NCBI GenBank assembly: GCA_900539175.1
Contig: UQAW01000015.1
Coordinates: forward strand, 1-64,000
Reading direction: 5' to 3'
Source of the DNA: an uncultured Lachnospiraceae bacterium
Lineage (GTDB): Bacteria > Bacillota > Clostridia > Lachnospirales > Lachnospiraceae
Length of the DNA stretch: 64,000 nt
Shown piece by piece: positions 63,895 to 64,000 of this stretch. The notes under the pieces are model-generated. The model was not told the origin of the DNA. It did no database searches and saw only the letters and a program-made list of their open reading frames with translations. The first letter of the stretch is position 1. Every line of letters begins with the position of its first letter. Made by a program: the position numbers and the translations under genes.

Positions 63895-64000
63895 CTTTTC
63901 CTCCATTTAATTACGCAATATCCGTTTTTATTTTATATTATATCCACTTTTTTCGTTTTATTCAATTGTTATTTTCAGTTTTCTTGTAATTATTCACATC
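63895..64000. other. AT-rich upstream region of the ATPase gene
   Basis: Window end. No gene start other than the ATPase; its promoter should lie here, but no clear -35/-10 pair could be fixed. Confidence 0.3.

Overview
The window looks like the chromosome of a spore-forming gut Firmicute of the Lachnospiraceae type (Blautia/Ruminococcus-like). This rests on gene content only: a Gram-positive Tad pilus operon with DUF5702 and DUF6382-FHA proteins, an A/V-type ATPase, SpmB, a rubredoxin, GH94 phosphorylases and AGGAGG-type ribosome sites. No marker for a species call is present.

Layout. 1-784: AT-rich DNA with a phosphoglucomutase remnant and one copy (R1) of a dispersed hairpin repeat. 785-10386: Tad/Flp-type pilus operon (two prepilin peptidases, TadZ, CpaF ATPase, TadB, TadC, a Flp-like pilin, DUF5702 and two TadE-like pseudopilins, an FHA protein). 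10410-15722: ybaK, membrane proteins, tRNA-Lys(CTT), trmB. 16037-24660: nine-gene V-type ATPase operon with a hairpin repeat between subunits C and I. 24743-25258: AT-rich spacer with DnaA-box-like sites. 25259-34680: trxB, lipoproteins, a DUF885 metallopeptidase, rubredoxin, an ECF sigma/anti-sigma pair, a transglutaminase-like lipoprotein, spmB and two small conserved proteins.

34863-59294 is a beta-glucan utilisation locus. Three secreted GH16 endoglucanases (two lichenase-type, one laminarinase-type) would cut mixed-linkage or beta-1,3-glucan outside the cell. A binding protein with two permeases would import the oligosaccharides. A cytoplasmic GH3 and two GH94 phosphorylases, one cellobiose-phosphorylase-like and one perhaps beta-1,3-specific, would degrade them, saving ATP as glucose-1-phosphate. 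An AraC-family protein sits beside the phosphorylases. Two of the GH16 genes share a related upstream segment. The 2065-residue GH16 protein carries a fibro-slime domain and is followed at once by a 79-residue Cys-containing peptide gene.

59878-64000: a Na/Pi cotransporter, then a gene end resembling the SpmA C terminus, broken at an inverted repeat. Beyond it lies AT-rich DNA with an ATPase plus TOPRIM-like gene pair that looks like a defence module.

The least explained feature is a dispersed intergenic repeat (six clear copies plus one degenerate). Its stems are kept although their sequences differ between copies, and in some copies its 5' arm could pair with its 3' terminator-like hairpin.
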